Below are positions 45,272 through 54,436 of a stretch of 64,000 bases of DNA, piece after piece (position 1 is the first letter of the stretch; every line of letters starts with the position of its first letter). The notes beneath the pieces are model-generated. The model searched no databases. It was not told the DNA's origin and saw only the letters and a program-made list of their open reading frames with translations. The translations under genes were made by a program, and so were the position numbers. Source of the DNA: G963677445 sp963678275 (GTDB lineage Bacteria > Bacteroidota > Ignavibacteria > Ignavibacteriales > Melioribacteraceae); NCBI GenBank assembly GCA_963678275.1, contig OY782765.1, positions 6,634,001-6,698,000 of the forward strand, given 5' to 3'.

Positions 45272-45805
45272 TCAGGAAATATATTTTGGCGGGGGAGGCT
45301 CGGGGGCTTTTCGGAGTGATAAATAATTTATTCTGTAACAAGAGAAGTATTTTTCTTCACCGGAAAGGTTCAAATCTTCTTTTGGTTTTTCAACAGGTGA
45401 GAAAAGAGAACCGAAGAAACCTGAAAAGGCGAGGTAGCGGCTTTGCAGCGATTTATCAGAGCCAATTTCCCGGTTGACCATTGAACTCAACTTCCTGTTG
45501 AGAGATGTTTCCTCATGATCTTCCCAGCACCAGAAAAAAAGTGAGTCGGCGCTTTCCTTTTTTTCGACGATGTCATACATCGTTCCATTATATTCAAACT
45601 CGCGGCTGTGTTCCCATCTTAATTTATATTCCGCTTCTTCAATCGAAAGGGCGATCAAAGCCAGCTCATTTTTATCAAGGCCCGAAATAATTTTTTCTTT
45701 AACTTCTTTTTTTATCCGCTGTTTTTCGATACTCACAAACCAGGTAAAGATAATAAATGGTGTAATCAGTGATAATATCAACAATATGGAAATCTGTTTT
45801 TTCAA
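45272..45805 (-). CDS. Small membrane-anchored protein upstream of TonB receptor gene
   Basis: Protein of 177 residues with one N-terminal hydrophobic segment (ILLILSLITPFIIFTWFV) serving as signal or anchor. The middle reads LRWEHSREFEYNGTMYDIVEKKESADSLFFWCWEDHEE, which resembles a family of short exported Bacteroidota proteins often found beside TonB receptors; the tail is proline-rich (KAPEPPPPKYIS). No enzyme motif. It lies upstream of and co-directional with the receptor gene, so it may be co-transcribed with it. The family resemblance is from memory and the function is unknown. Confidence 0.65.
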   Translation of the reverse strand: MKKQISILLILSLITPFIIFTWFVSIEKQRIKKEVKEKIISGLDKNELALIALSIEEAEYKLRWEHSREFEYNGTMYDIVEKKESADSLFFWCWEDHEETSLNRKLSSMVNREIGSDKSLQSRYLAFSGFFGSLFSPVEKPKEDLNLSGEEKYFSCYRINYLSLRKAPEPPPPKYIS

Positions 45806-45939
45806 ATAATAATAACTTTCTTTCGGATAATATTATGACGCTTGAACATTGTTTTCGTTGCGTTAAAAATTGAAACGAACCTCTAAATATAAAGAATGAT
45901 TGCTTTCAATAACATTTATTTTTTTATAGGGGGGAATTA

Positions 45940-46110
45940 ATGCAGTATGAAGTGTGGGAATGTAAAGTGATGGGAAATTTCGAATTACATTCGCTGCGGC
46001 GGATAAAAATGAGTAATTACGAATGCAGGGAATGTAATGAAATAATATCCTTTTTTAAAATCTTCCAGGCAACAAAAGTATCCTTCAAAGAAAAGGTTGG
46101 TCTTTTTTAA
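45940..46110 (+). CDS. Possible 56-residue protein
   Basis: ATG at 45940 preceded by AGGGGGG at a good distance. Frame of 56 codons (MQYEVWECKVMGNFELHSLR..., ending KEKVGLF). It contains Cys8 and a CxxC pair (YECRECNE), which could bind a metal ion. The frame lies at the edge of repeat-rich DNA, and such a short frame can arise by chance. Confidence 0.22.
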   Translation: MQYEVWECKVMGNFELHSLRRIKMSNYECRECNEIISFFKIFQATKVSFKEKVGLF

Positions 46111-47669
46111 CGAATTTATTGACTTTTCTCCGGATTTGATTTATCGCAAAGTAGATCAAATCCCTCCCATCCTCCCCTTAGAATCTTACTACCACACTAA
46201 CGCCAACATGTTGAGGATAATCCGGGGAGCAAAATTTGTCAAAAAGCCCGCCAATAACATGTTGCCGATAATTAAGCCGCGATTCAAAATCCATAAGCTG
46301 ATAGAGTCAGAAAAAGAAAAGTTATCGGTTAGCTCAGGGATAGTCCTCCCCCGTCTTCAAAGAAAAACACTTTGAATCCACCCCCTCCGAAGGGGGATAA
46401 AGACACAATGTCCCCCTTTGGAGGGGGTGGCCTCCGGTCGTCTTTTGCCGGAGGTCGGGGGAGGATTCACCTCGGGTAATCACAAAACTTTTACCTGGCA
46501 TTAAACTTTTTACTTGCTGATAAATTTCTTACCAATTTGCGTAAAATTTAACTTTTTATTGAATAAATCGCCTCCCGTTTTGCCAGGGAACTCTTCCCCT
46601 TTGGGGCTTTTTCCCCAAGCTCTGCCTGGGGAAAATATAGGCTCTTATCACCACACTAACGCCAACATGTTGAGGATAATCCAGGTGGCAAAATTTGTCA
46701 AAAAGCCCGCCAATAACATGTTGCCGATAATTAAGCCGCGATTCAAAATCCATAAGCTGATAGAGTCAGAAAAAGAAAAGTTATCGGTTAGCCCAGGGAA
46801 AGTCCTCCCCCGTCTTCAAAGAAAAACACTTTGAATCCTCCCCTCTGCCACTGGCATCCCTATGGGGCGAAGGGGGATATTTATCGACAAATCCAAGCAA
46901 TCAGAATGTCCCCCGCCGGAGGGGGTGGCAATGAAGCGTTCTTCTTCATTGACGGGGGAGGACACACCTCGAGTAACTACGAAACTTGTACCTGGCAATA
47001 AAACTTTCTACTTGTTGATAAATCTCTTACCAATTTGCGTATAATTTAACTTCTTATTGAATAAATCGCCTCCCGTTTTGCCAGGGAACTTTTCCCCTTT
47101 AGGGCGTTTCCCCCAAGCTCTGCCTGGGGAAAATTTAGAATCTTAAGGGGAGAGTCTTTCAAAACTCCTCTCCTTTAAGTACGCAGTGGCGTAAGAGGGG
47201 TTGGGATGAGATTATAAATGCATAATATAGCGCACTATTCTATTTTTTATAGAAATTATTATTCAGATATAGAACCGCTATTATATATTAGTATGGTGAG
47301 ATACTGATATCTGCCAGAAATTTAGCTCATCTCCTTAGATTAGTGCCATTTGGAGGATGTAATCCCGACGTCTTTTTCATCGGGTACGGGGGAAGACAAA
47401 CCCGGGAGAAATTTAGGAGGTTAACAAGAAAATTTAACACAATATAAAAACGGAGTCATCTTTTAATTATAAATTCAGATAACCACTTTTCGCAAATATT
47501 GGTTTTGGCAGGATAAAATTCTCACCTTTTGTTTTTTGTCGCGGCGGTTCTGTTGAACAAACAAAAAAACAAATTTTACATCTGAAAGATAATCGGCCTG
47601 TATTTTACCAATATTTTATCTTAAATTTTGTCCTGAAATTAGATATTTTAAAATTTATTCCAACAGGTT
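46111..47669. other. 1.5 kb gene-free region of composite repeats
   Basis: Filled by composite repeat cluster 2 (46187-47150), a C-rich/G-rich palindrome at about 47145-47215 related to those at 2019-2062 and 37861-37970, and unique AT-rich DNA up to the next gene. The segment AAATTTAACACAATATAAAA (about 47431-47450) recurs near 42505. No credible gene. Confidence 0.55.
46187..47150. repeat. Composite repeat cluster 2
   Basis: Units start at about 46187 and 46646 (CACACTAACGCCAACATGTT) and a third is represented only by its second half (47009-47140). Each has the same internal order as cluster 1 at 37125-37800. The two clusters are 9 kb apart in the same orientation. Copies differ by small indels and by the inserted palindromes (CCCCTCC...GGAGGGG). 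Confidence 0.65.
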
Positions 47670-48185
47670 ATGATTACATTCAAATATTCTATTGTTCCGA
47701 GGCTTATATACCGGTGGGCAAATATACCCATCACATTTATTCTCTTTCTTTATGCCATAGTTTCGGCAACCGCTCTTTTTGTTAATTTATTCGCGACAAT
47801 TTCATTTGTTATTCACATCATACTTATGCTTTTTATCAACCGATTTTATTTCAGGGTATATAAACTTTACCCGTTTACAATTGAGATGAATAACGAAAAG
47901 ATGATCTGCTCAGATTATTTCATGAGTTCCAAAAACTATGAATTCAAACTCAGTGAGATAACGAAACTTACCGGAAATATATTCAGCGGAGCCCCGCATA
48001 AGCCATTATATATACATTTCGGAGAAGAGCGGAAGATTGGGATAAGTCCTCATTTGAGGGATTTTAATAAATTTCTTACAATGATTCTTTCGAATGTAAA
48101 GAAGGAACTTTACGAAAAAGCATTGCAGGATATACAGATTAAAGCGGAAGGGAAAAGAAAAGGCAAAAAGAAACCCGCCAAATGA
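47670..48185 (+). CDS. Membrane protein with bacterial PH-like domain
   Basis: Protein of 171 residues. Two adjacent transmembrane segments (about 17-37 and 40-60: FILFLYAIVSATALFVNLFA, ISFVIHIILMLFI) are followed by a beta-rich domain (FTIEMNNEKMICSDYFMSSK, LSEITKLTGNIFSGAPHKPL) as in YcxB/PH-like membrane proteins, and a very basic tail (KAEGKRKGKKKPAK). Not part of an evident operon. Function unknown; a role in envelope or signalling scaffolds would be a guess. It converges on the HU gene. Confidence 0.7.
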   Translation: MITFKYSIVPRLIYRWANIPITFILFLYAIVSATALFVNLFATISFVIHIILMLFINRFYFRVYKLYPFTIEMNNEKMICSDYFMSSKNYEFKLSEITKLTGNIFSGAPHKPLYIHFGEERKIGISPHLRDFNKFLTMILSNVKKELYEKALQDIQIKAEGKRKGKKKPAK

Positions 48186-48191
48186 CGGGTT
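48160..48191 (-). terminator. Terminator of HU gene
   Basis: On the minus strand: AACCCG / CGGGTT stem, 8-base loop, then TTTCTTTTT, starting about 18 bases after the HU stop. It overlaps the 3' end of the convergent membrane protein gene. Confidence 0.6.
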
Positions 48192-48208
48192 GGTTTGCCT
48201 TAAAATCT

Positions 48209-48496
48209 TTAAGATACAACAGTGTCCTGGAGTGTTTTTGATACTTTGAATTTTACCAATTTCTTCGCGGGGATAACCATCGATTCTCCGGTTTTCGGAT
48301 TACGACCGGTTCTTTCGCCCCGTTCGACTGTGGTAAATTTTCCAAGACCAGGAAGAGTAATTTCGTTTCCAGCTTCCTGATAAACCAAATCCACCAGTTC
48401 TGTTAAAAACTCACCAGCGAGTTTTTTTGAAACACCAAGTTTTGTCGCCAGATGATCGACGATTTCACCCTTGGTCATCGGTTTTTTTGAATCCAT
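48209..48496 (-). CDS. HU-family DNA-binding protein
   Basis: Nucleoid protein of 95 residues. Full HU/IHF fold: MTKGEIVDHLATKLGVSKKL at the start, EITLPGLGKFTTVERGER, the DNA-contacting arm GRNPKTGESMVIPAKK with the intercalating-proline signature RNPxTG, and the closing helix VKFKVSKTLQDTV. Dimeric minor-groove binder that bends DNA. Start ATG has a plausible ribosome site (GAGGGA). Not associated with a mobile element here. The abundant palindromic repeats in the window are possible binding places for such proteins, but nothing shows this. Confidence 0.95.
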   Translation of the reverse strand: MDSKKPMTKGEIVDHLATKLGVSKKLAGEFLTELVDLVYQEAGNEITLPGLGKFTTVERGERTGRNPKTGESMVIPAKKLVKFKVSKTLQDTVVS

Positions 48497-48673
48497 ACTT
48501 CCCTCTGGAAATAGTTAATATCAGACGTTCATGAGCAAAATAGTATTTTTTTCGCTCAAATACTAATTTTTTTTTCATATTCTTTAATTTTTTTAAAGGG
48601 CATTATTTCTTTCTCATCTTTTAAGGAAGCAATTATTTAACTATTTTTCTTTTTTTAATATTTTACTGGTTAG

Positions 48674-50731
48674 ATGAAAAAGCAGATTATAGTATCTTTT
48701 TTACTCTTTTTCTCCATTTTTTCAGGTCCGGAGTACCTCTTTGCTTTACATTTTCAGGCCGATAGCGTAACTATTCCGGTCGATTCGGTTCAGGCGGTCA
48801 GTTTATGTGACTGCGATACAACCCGGCAGACTGTAATACCCGATACGATCAAACCAGTCTTTCAAAAACCTCTTGAACCAGATAATTCATCTTTTCTAAG
48901 CCGGCATGATATTTCAAGATCCGATTACCGTTACACTGGTGAAGTATTAAAAAATTTCAGGAATGTGATTTTATTTGAGGCCGGCGGCGCGGAACTGCCT
49001 CATGAAATAAGCATAAACGGAAACAGGGGGGGAGATATTTCATTTCTTTCGGACGGGGTTTTGCTGAATAACAGAATAAATAATTCCTTTGACAGCAGGA
49101 CTTTTCAGACCGAAAGCATCGATTCGGTTGAGTTTATTCCACAAGCTCGTTCTTTCCTTTATGGACTTTATAATAATTCTTCCGCTGTGAATATTATAAC
49201 CAGGGATAAAATAAGTTTTGCTCCCTATAGTAAAATCTTTGTTTACCAGGGTCCTGATGAGGAGGGAATAATAGACGCTATGTTTAATATTTATGCGGGC
49301 AATAAAATCGATCTTTCTTTTGAACTGACTAATTTCAGCCGGGACCCGCATTATCTCGCGAGTGGTTCGGGAGGGTGGCAGGTATCATTCAGAACCAGGT
49401 ATATGCCTTCGAATAATCTAAATTTTGTGCTTACATATAACTATTTTGATCAGATAGCCGAATTAAATGGCGGTGTGGATTTCGACAGCACGCGAAACCA
49501 GTTTATTAAAGACCCCGATGAACTTCTTTATGATTATCTGGAAGCTCCTGTTATTTTTCCATCCTATTCGGGTACACCTTTGCGATATATGAAAGATTCG
49601 CGGCAGAAGGTCCATCTTAAGGCTCTTTCAACATTGTGGGACGATCTTTATTCGGAAATTGATTTTTACTACATTTATCACCTTAATGAATACCGGCAGA
49701 ATGAGTATTCCACGATTTCCGGTTTGCCGGTTATCAGGAACAACAATCGTTATTCACTGGCGGGAGCAAATTTCAGGACTTCTTTCAGTCCGGGAACAAT
49801 AAGTTTTGAAGTGAAGGGAAACTATGAATATCTTTCTTTCAGTGAAGGAATATTAAATGTCGCGGAGGATATTTCTTCCGCCTCAGTGACGGCATCCGCT
49901 TCAGCTTACTTTTTTAATAAATCAGTTAAGCCGGCGTTATTCGCTAAGCTGATGAGATATTATGGGGGAATATATGAAGGAGGCGGGGCGGATATATCAT
50001 TTGTTCTGCCATACGGAATTCAACTTTATTCAGCCATTTCTTCTTTCAGTAAGCCTTATTCTATTATTGAAAAACAATCTTTACGCTCCTGGTATAATAA
50101 GGATAATGCCAATATCCATATATTCCAGACTTCAATGAACATACCCTGGCGATATGGTGAATCGGTCGTTGAATATTCCTTTACAAAAAAGAATAATATC
50201 ACTGAGCCGGTCATTAAACTGAATGATGAGGGAAATTATGATTTTTTCAAAAGTTTCTATTTCACGCGGGATGAAGAGGTTGGCGCCCTTTCAGTGAATA
50301 CCAGGCTCAAATATGAAATTATTCAGCTTGAGCTTAGCGGGCAATATTATTTTGGAGAAAAAGAACTGCCTGAATATGAACTTAATGGCGGCCTTTTTTA
50401 TATCGACACTCTTTTTAACGCCAACCTGAAACTAAAGACAGGATTGAGGGGATTTTACCGCGGCGCCACAGGGTTTTCGGTTTATGATTTCCAGCATTTC
50501 CGGAGAGTTTTTTATTTTGAGACTCAGTCTGGTGACATTTCGCGAAGCGTCAATTCTCCTGTTCCTCCTTCTTTCAGGCTCGACTTTGTTCTTTCGGCAG
50601 GAATTCAGGACAGGGCAATATTTTATTTTACTTTTGAAAATCTGCTTAATAATAATTATTATTACATGCCCTGGTACCCCGGAATTGAAAGAACTATGCG
50701 ATTTGGACTATCATGGGAGTTTATTAATTAG
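48674..50731 (+). CDS. Outer-membrane plug/beta-barrel protein (TonB-receptor-like)
   Basis: Exported protein of 685 residues with a signal peptide (IIVSFLLFFSIFSG). After a short unique part with CDCDTT, residues about 90-180 form a plug-like domain (AGGAELPHEISINGNRGGDI, ESIDSVEFIPQARSFLYGLY, NNSSAVNIITRD). The rest is a long series of amphipathic strands ending in TMRFGLSWEFIN, typical of a barrel. It lacks the N-terminal beta-sandwich and is shorter than usual TonB receptors. The GH13 amylase gene starts 91 bases downstream on the same strand, so an oligosaccharide-related role is possible. Ligand unknown. Confidence 0.75.
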   Translation: MKKQIIVSFLLFFSIFSGPEYLFALHFQADSVTIPVDSVQAVSLCDCDTTRQTVIPDTIKPVFQKPLEPDNSSFLSRHDISRSDYRYTGEVLKNFRNVILFEAGGAELPHEISINGNRGGDISFLSDGVLLNNRINNSFDSRTFQTESIDSVEFIPQARSFLYGLYNNSSAVNIITRDKISFAPYSKIFVYQGPDEEGIIDAMFNIYAGNKIDLSFELTNFSRDPHYLASGSGGWQVSFRTRYMPSNNLNFVLTYNYFDQIAELNGGVDFDSTRNQFIKDPDELLYDYLEAPVIFPSYSGTPLRYMKDSRQKVHLKALSTLWDDLYSEIDFYYIYHLNEYRQNEYSTISGLPVIRNNNRYSLAGANFRTSFSPGTISFEVKGNYEYLSFSEGILNVAEDISSASVTASASAYFFNKSVKPALFAKLMRYYGGIYEGGGADISFVLPYGIQLYSAISSFSKPYSIIEKQSLRSWYNKDNANIHIFQTSMNIPWRYGESVVEYSFTKKNNITEPVIKLNDEGNYDFFKSFYFTRDEEVGALSVNTRLKYEIIQLELSGQYYFGEKELPEYELNGGLFYIDTLFNANLKLKTGLRGFYRGATGFSVYDFQHFRRVFYFETQSGDISRSVNSPVPPSFRLDFVLSAGIQDRAIFYFTFENLLNNNYYYMPWYPGIERTMRFGLSWEFIN

Positions 50732-50822
50732 TTTTTGGGACCTTTTTTGTGATTCAGGGGGTTTTTTCATATGAAATGAATTATTATTTTATGAGCCGGA
50801 TTATATTTATTAGGAGATATAA

Positions 50823-53660
50823 ATGAAGAAGTTACTTTTTATTACACTTTATCTGTTATTTACCTTAACAATTAATGCTCAGCTTTTAACCTGGGAGCCA
50901 TTTTATCTGACAAGGGAGGATTCTGTCGAAATTATTTTTGACGCCACCCTGGGTAACGGAGGCCTGGCAGGGCATACCGGGGATGTTTATGCTCATACAG
51001 GGGTATTAACCGAATACAGTTCCGGAACAGGCGACTGGTTTTATGTGAAAACCGACTGGGGTGAAAATACTCCTGAAACAAAACTGGAGTCACTTGGAAA
51101 TGACAAATGGAAACTTGTTATTTCACCATCCATTGCCGAATATTACGGAGTTGGTCCCGACACAATGATAACACACCTGGCTTTTGTATTCCGCAGCGGT
51201 CAGCAGGTGGGGGGATCATGGCTGGAGGGAAAAACAGCCGATGGCGGTGATATTTTTATTACGATGCGGCTGGGCGTTCAGATTCAGCAGCCTGTTGAAA
51301 ATTATTATTTCGGACAGCTCAATGTTCCCTTTGATGTGGAAGCTGTCGGATCAGAAAATACGGTGACAATGGAGTTATATATAAATGATGTGCTTACCCA
51401 TTCTGTCTCATCAACTTCCATTGAATATGAAATTACTCCTACAGACTACACCAAGAATTGGGTTAAGATTGTGGCCAATGACGCTGCCGGTCCTTTTAGC
51501 GCCGATTCATTTTATTACCTGGTTAACGCACCGGTTACAACTCAGTCAATTCCTGCCGGAAATAAATATGGTGTAAATTACCTTGATGACACAAGTGTTC
51601 TTCTTTCATTTCAGGCGCCGAATAAAGATTATGTTTATGTAATCGGTGATTTTAATAACTGGGAAGCTGATCCCGAACAATACATGAAACTTGATCCGGA
51701 TGGCGAAACCTGGTGGACTGAGGTGACCGGCCTTACTCCCGCCGAAGAATATGCTTTCCAGTATTTTGTAGATGGCGAGTTAAGAATTGCCGATCCTTAT
51801 TCGGAAAAGGTTCTTGATCCGCGCGAAGATAAATATATCGATGACAACACTTACCCGAATCTGAAAGCTTATCCGACCGGAAAAACTGATGAGATTGTCG
51901 GTGTGCTTCAAACTGCCGGACCTGAATATAACTGGCAGGTTACTAATTTTGAACGTCCCGCTAAAACTGATCTTGTGATTTATGAGCTGCTATTAAGAGA
52001 TTTCCTCGAAGAACATGATTACTCTACATTAATTGATACCCTCGATTATCTTGATAACCTGGGAATAAACGCGATTGAACTTATGCCGGTAAATGAGTTT
52101 GAAGGCAATCTGAGCTGGGGATATAATCCCATATTTTATTTTTCGCCGGATAAATATTACGGACCGAAAAATGACTTCAAAGCCTTTATTGATGAATGTC
52201 ATTCACGCGGTATCGCGGTTATAATGGATATGGTTCTTAATCATTCATTCGGACAATCCCCGATGGTTCGCCTTTACGCTTCAGGCACTTACGGACCTCC
52301 CACTTCAGAAAATCCCTGGTTTAATGTTAACGCGACTCATGATTATAATGTTGGATACGATTTTAACCATGAGAGTCAGTATACAAAAGATTTTATCGAC
52401 AGGGTGAATAAATACTGGATAGAAGAATACAAAATGGATGGTTACCGCTATGACCTGTCAAAAGGATTTACACAGACCTATAGTGTTGGCAATGTCGGTT
52501 TATGGGGCCAGTATGACGCCTCAAGAATCGCGATTCTGAAAAGAATGAGCGATGTGATCTGGGCAGTTGATCCCGATGTTTATGTTATACTTGAGCATCT
52601 TTCGGAAAACGCTGAAGAAAAAGAGCTGGCAAATTATGGGATGATGCCCTGGGGTAATATGAATCATGAGTATCTTGAAGCGGCAATGGGATATGGATCA
52701 AATCTGAGTGGCGCTTCATATCAGAGCCGTGGCTGGAATAATCCGCATCTTGTAGCCTATATGGAAAGTCATGATGAAGAAAGAATGATGTATAAGAATT
52801 TGCAGTATGGTAATGGCAGCGGCAATTACCAGATAACAGATATGGGCACCGCTCTAAACAGGGTTAAACTCGCCGCGGCATTTTTCTTCACTATTCCCGG
52901 TCCGAAAATGATTTGGCAGTTTGGTGAACTCGGCTATGATTATTCAATTAACTGGCCCTCGGGAAATGAGAACGACAGACTGACGCCAAAACCTATCCGC
53001 TGGGACTATTTCCAGGAAAATACCCGCTATTACGTGTACAGGGTATTCCAGGAACTGATAAAGCTGAAAAAAAATTACGATGCTTTCCGCACCACCGATT
53101 TTTCACTTGATGTAGGTGGCACAATGAAAGTAATCAAACTGCATAGTTCATCAATGAATGTTGTTGTTGTAGGTAATTTTGGAGTATCTACCGGGGATGT
53201 GACTCCCAATTTTCATCAGACCGGAACATGGTATGACTATTTCAGCGGCCAAAGTATAAATGTGAGCAATCCTTCTGATCCTCTTACGCTCGACGCGGGA
53301 GAATTCCATATCTATACCTCTGTACAGCTTCCGACTCCCGAGGATGGCCTGATCCTTGACATGGATGATGAAGAGATCGTTGCAGATTATTCACTGGGTC
53401 AGAATTATCCCAATCCTTTCAACCCTTCAACAACTATCAGCTTTGCCATGCAGAAACCGGGTAATGTTAAAATCCGGGTTTATAACCTGCTCGGACAGGA
53501 AATCAGGACACTGATAGATAGTGAGATTACTGCCGGAAAACACCAGGTTACCTGGGATGGTTTGAATAACACAGGTATAAGGGCCGCGAGTGGTATTTAT
53601 CTCTACCGGATGGATGCTGATGGTCAGACATTTAGCAGAAAAATGCTGCTATTAAAATAG
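50823..53660 (+). CDS. Secreted GH13 alpha-amylase-family enzyme with CBM48 and T9SS domain
   Basis: Exported enzyme of 945 residues; signal peptide MKKLLFITLYLLFTLTINAQ. N-terminal starch-binding-like domain (about 22-150), an Ig-like strand region, a CBM48/E-set domain (VYVIGDFNNWEADPEQYMKL, about 270-355), then the GH13 barrel (about 375-770). Catalytic signatures: VIMDMVLNHSFG, DGYRYDLSKG (nucleophile Asp), VYVILEHLSEN (acid Glu) and AYMESHDEERM (transition-state Asp). A C-terminal beta domain (VVVVGNFG) and the T9SS sorting domain (QNYPNPFNPSTTISF to KMLLLK) follow. It should hydrolyse alpha-glucans at the cell surface. The CBM48 arrangement resembles pullulanase or branching-type enzymes, so exact linkage is uncertain. 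Confidence 0.92.
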   Translation: MKKLLFITLYLLFTLTINAQLLTWEPFYLTREDSVEIIFDATLGNGGLAGHTGDVYAHTGVLTEYSSGTGDWFYVKTDWGENTPETKLESLGNDKWKLVISPSIAEYYGVGPDTMITHLAFVFRSGQQVGGSWLEGKTADGGDIFITMRLGVQIQQPVENYYFGQLNVPFDVEAVGSENTVTMELYINDVLTHSVSSTSIEYEITPTDYTKNWVKIVANDAAGPFSADSFYYLVNAPVTTQSIPAGNKYGVNYLDDTSVLLSFQAPNKDYVYVIGDFNNWEADPEQYMKLDPDGETWWTEVTGLTPAEEYAFQYFVDGELRIADPYSEKVLDPREDKYIDDNTYPNLKAYPTGKTDEIVGVLQTAGPEYNWQVTNFERPAKTDLVIYELLLRDFLEEHDYSTLIDTLDYLDNLGINAIELMPVNEFEGNLSWGYNPIFYFSPDKYYGPKNDFKAFIDECHSRGIAVIMDMVLNHSFGQSPMVRLYASGTYGPPTSENPWFNVNATHDYNVGYDFNHESQYTKDFIDRVNKYWIEEYKMDGYRYDLSKGFTQTYSVGNVGLWGQYDASRIAILKRMSDVIWAVDPDVYVILEHLSENAEEKELANYGMMPWGNMNHEYLEAAMGYGSNLSGASYQSRGWNNPHLVAYMESHDEERMMYKNLQYGNGSGNYQITDMGTALNRVKLAAAFFFTIPGPKMIWQFGELGYDYSINWPSGNENDRLTPKPIRWDYFQENTRYYVYRVFQELIKLKKNYDAFRTTDFSLDVGGTMKVIKLHSSSMNVVVVGNFGVSTGDVTPNFHQTGTWYDYFSGQSINVSNPSDPLTLDAGEFHIYTSVQLPTPEDGLILDMDDEEIVADYSLGQNYPNPFNPSTTISFAMQKPGNVKIRVYNLLGQEIRTLIDSEITAGKHQVTWDGLNNTGIRAASGIYLYRMDADGQTFSRKMLLLK

Positions 53661-53681
53661 GAACTGATTGAATTTAATTTT

Positions 53682-53707
53682 AAGGGAGCTTCGGCTCCCT
53701 TTTTTAT
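53682..53707 (+). terminator. Rho-independent terminator with UUCG loop
   Basis: AAGGGAGC-TTCG-GCTCCCTT followed by TTTTATT, 21 bases after the amylase stop. A perfect 8-base stem with a stable tetraloop. Confidence 0.92.
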
Positions 53708-53831
53708 TGTGATTTAGAGAATGTGACCTGCCGGCAAAAAGTTTTACTAAATATTTTTATTGTCTGATTCGATAATTCTTTAGCTGAGCTGAAATAATAT
53801 TTTTTTGATACTATTTTGATGATTCGATACG

Positions 53832-54356
53832 ATGAGACTTACGAAGATAATTTTTATAGCTGTAACATTATTTTATAATTTTGTGGCTGCCGGAGATTCG
53901 GGCAGGACATCCACAATAATTTTTACCGTTGAGGATTTCTGGACTGCGGAGGCGTTATTCCGTAATATCAGGGGTGTAATTGAAACACGCGTTGGTTTTA
54001 CCGGCGGTAATTTTGCCAATCCCACTTACGAGGACCTGAAGAAAGGAATTACAGATCATAAACCTGCTGTTGAAATTACCTATGACGGGGAAAAATTATC
54101 TCTTAAGAGTTTGATTGATGTTTATTTCGATTTTATGAAAAGGTCCGTGGATGAAAACAATATGCCATTGACCGGGGGAATTTATCTTGCTACGGCAAAT
54201 GAGGAACAAACCGCCAAAAAATATTTGCTGCCCGAAAAGGAGGAGTTGATTAAATGTGGCATTACAATTCAGGTGAACGAGGCGGGGGAATTCTGGATGG
54301 CGGATGAAAGGCATCAACGGTACTTTGAAAAACGGGGAATAATTACCGGGCAATAA
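53832..54356 (+). CDS. Exported MsrA-like protein lacking the catalytic cysteine
   Basis: Protein of 174 residues with an N-terminal hydrophobic segment (KIIFIAVTLFYNFVAAG), then a peptide-methionine sulfoxide reductase A fold: FTVEDFWTAEALFRNIRGVI, TRVGFTGGNFANPTYEDLKK and DHKPAVEITYDG align with the MsrA signature. The active-site GCFWG is replaced by EDFWT, so the catalytic Cys is Asp35. The GHAEAVEV glutamate position is Pro, and the GTQYRS motif is GGIYLAT. Family enzymes cannot work without that Cys, so this should be a non-catalytic relative, perhaps a binder of oxidised Met. The reading frame is intact, which argues against simple decay. Confidence 0.8.
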   Translation: MRLTKIIFIAVTLFYNFVAAGDSGRTSTIIFTVEDFWTAEALFRNIRGVIETRVGFTGGNFANPTYEDLKKGITDHKPAVEITYDGEKLSLKSLIDVYFDFMKRSVDENNMPLTGGIYLATANEEQTAKKYLLPEKEELIKCGITIQVNEAGEFWMADERHQRYFEKRGIITGQ

Positions 54357-54436
54357 TTTCAGATTATTCTTACTTTTCTTTAATTGTTGAAATTATTATA
54401 TTATATCGGTTTTTGGACTTTCTGGCAAGGTAAAAT

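Noticed and set aside
46097..47044. Frames of 60-106 codons in composite repeat cluster 2
   Set aside because: Nearly identical frames arise from each repeat copy (for example LRIIRGAKFVKKPANNMLPI and LRIIQVAKFVKKPANNMLPI) without ribosome sites, and they are broken in cluster 1.
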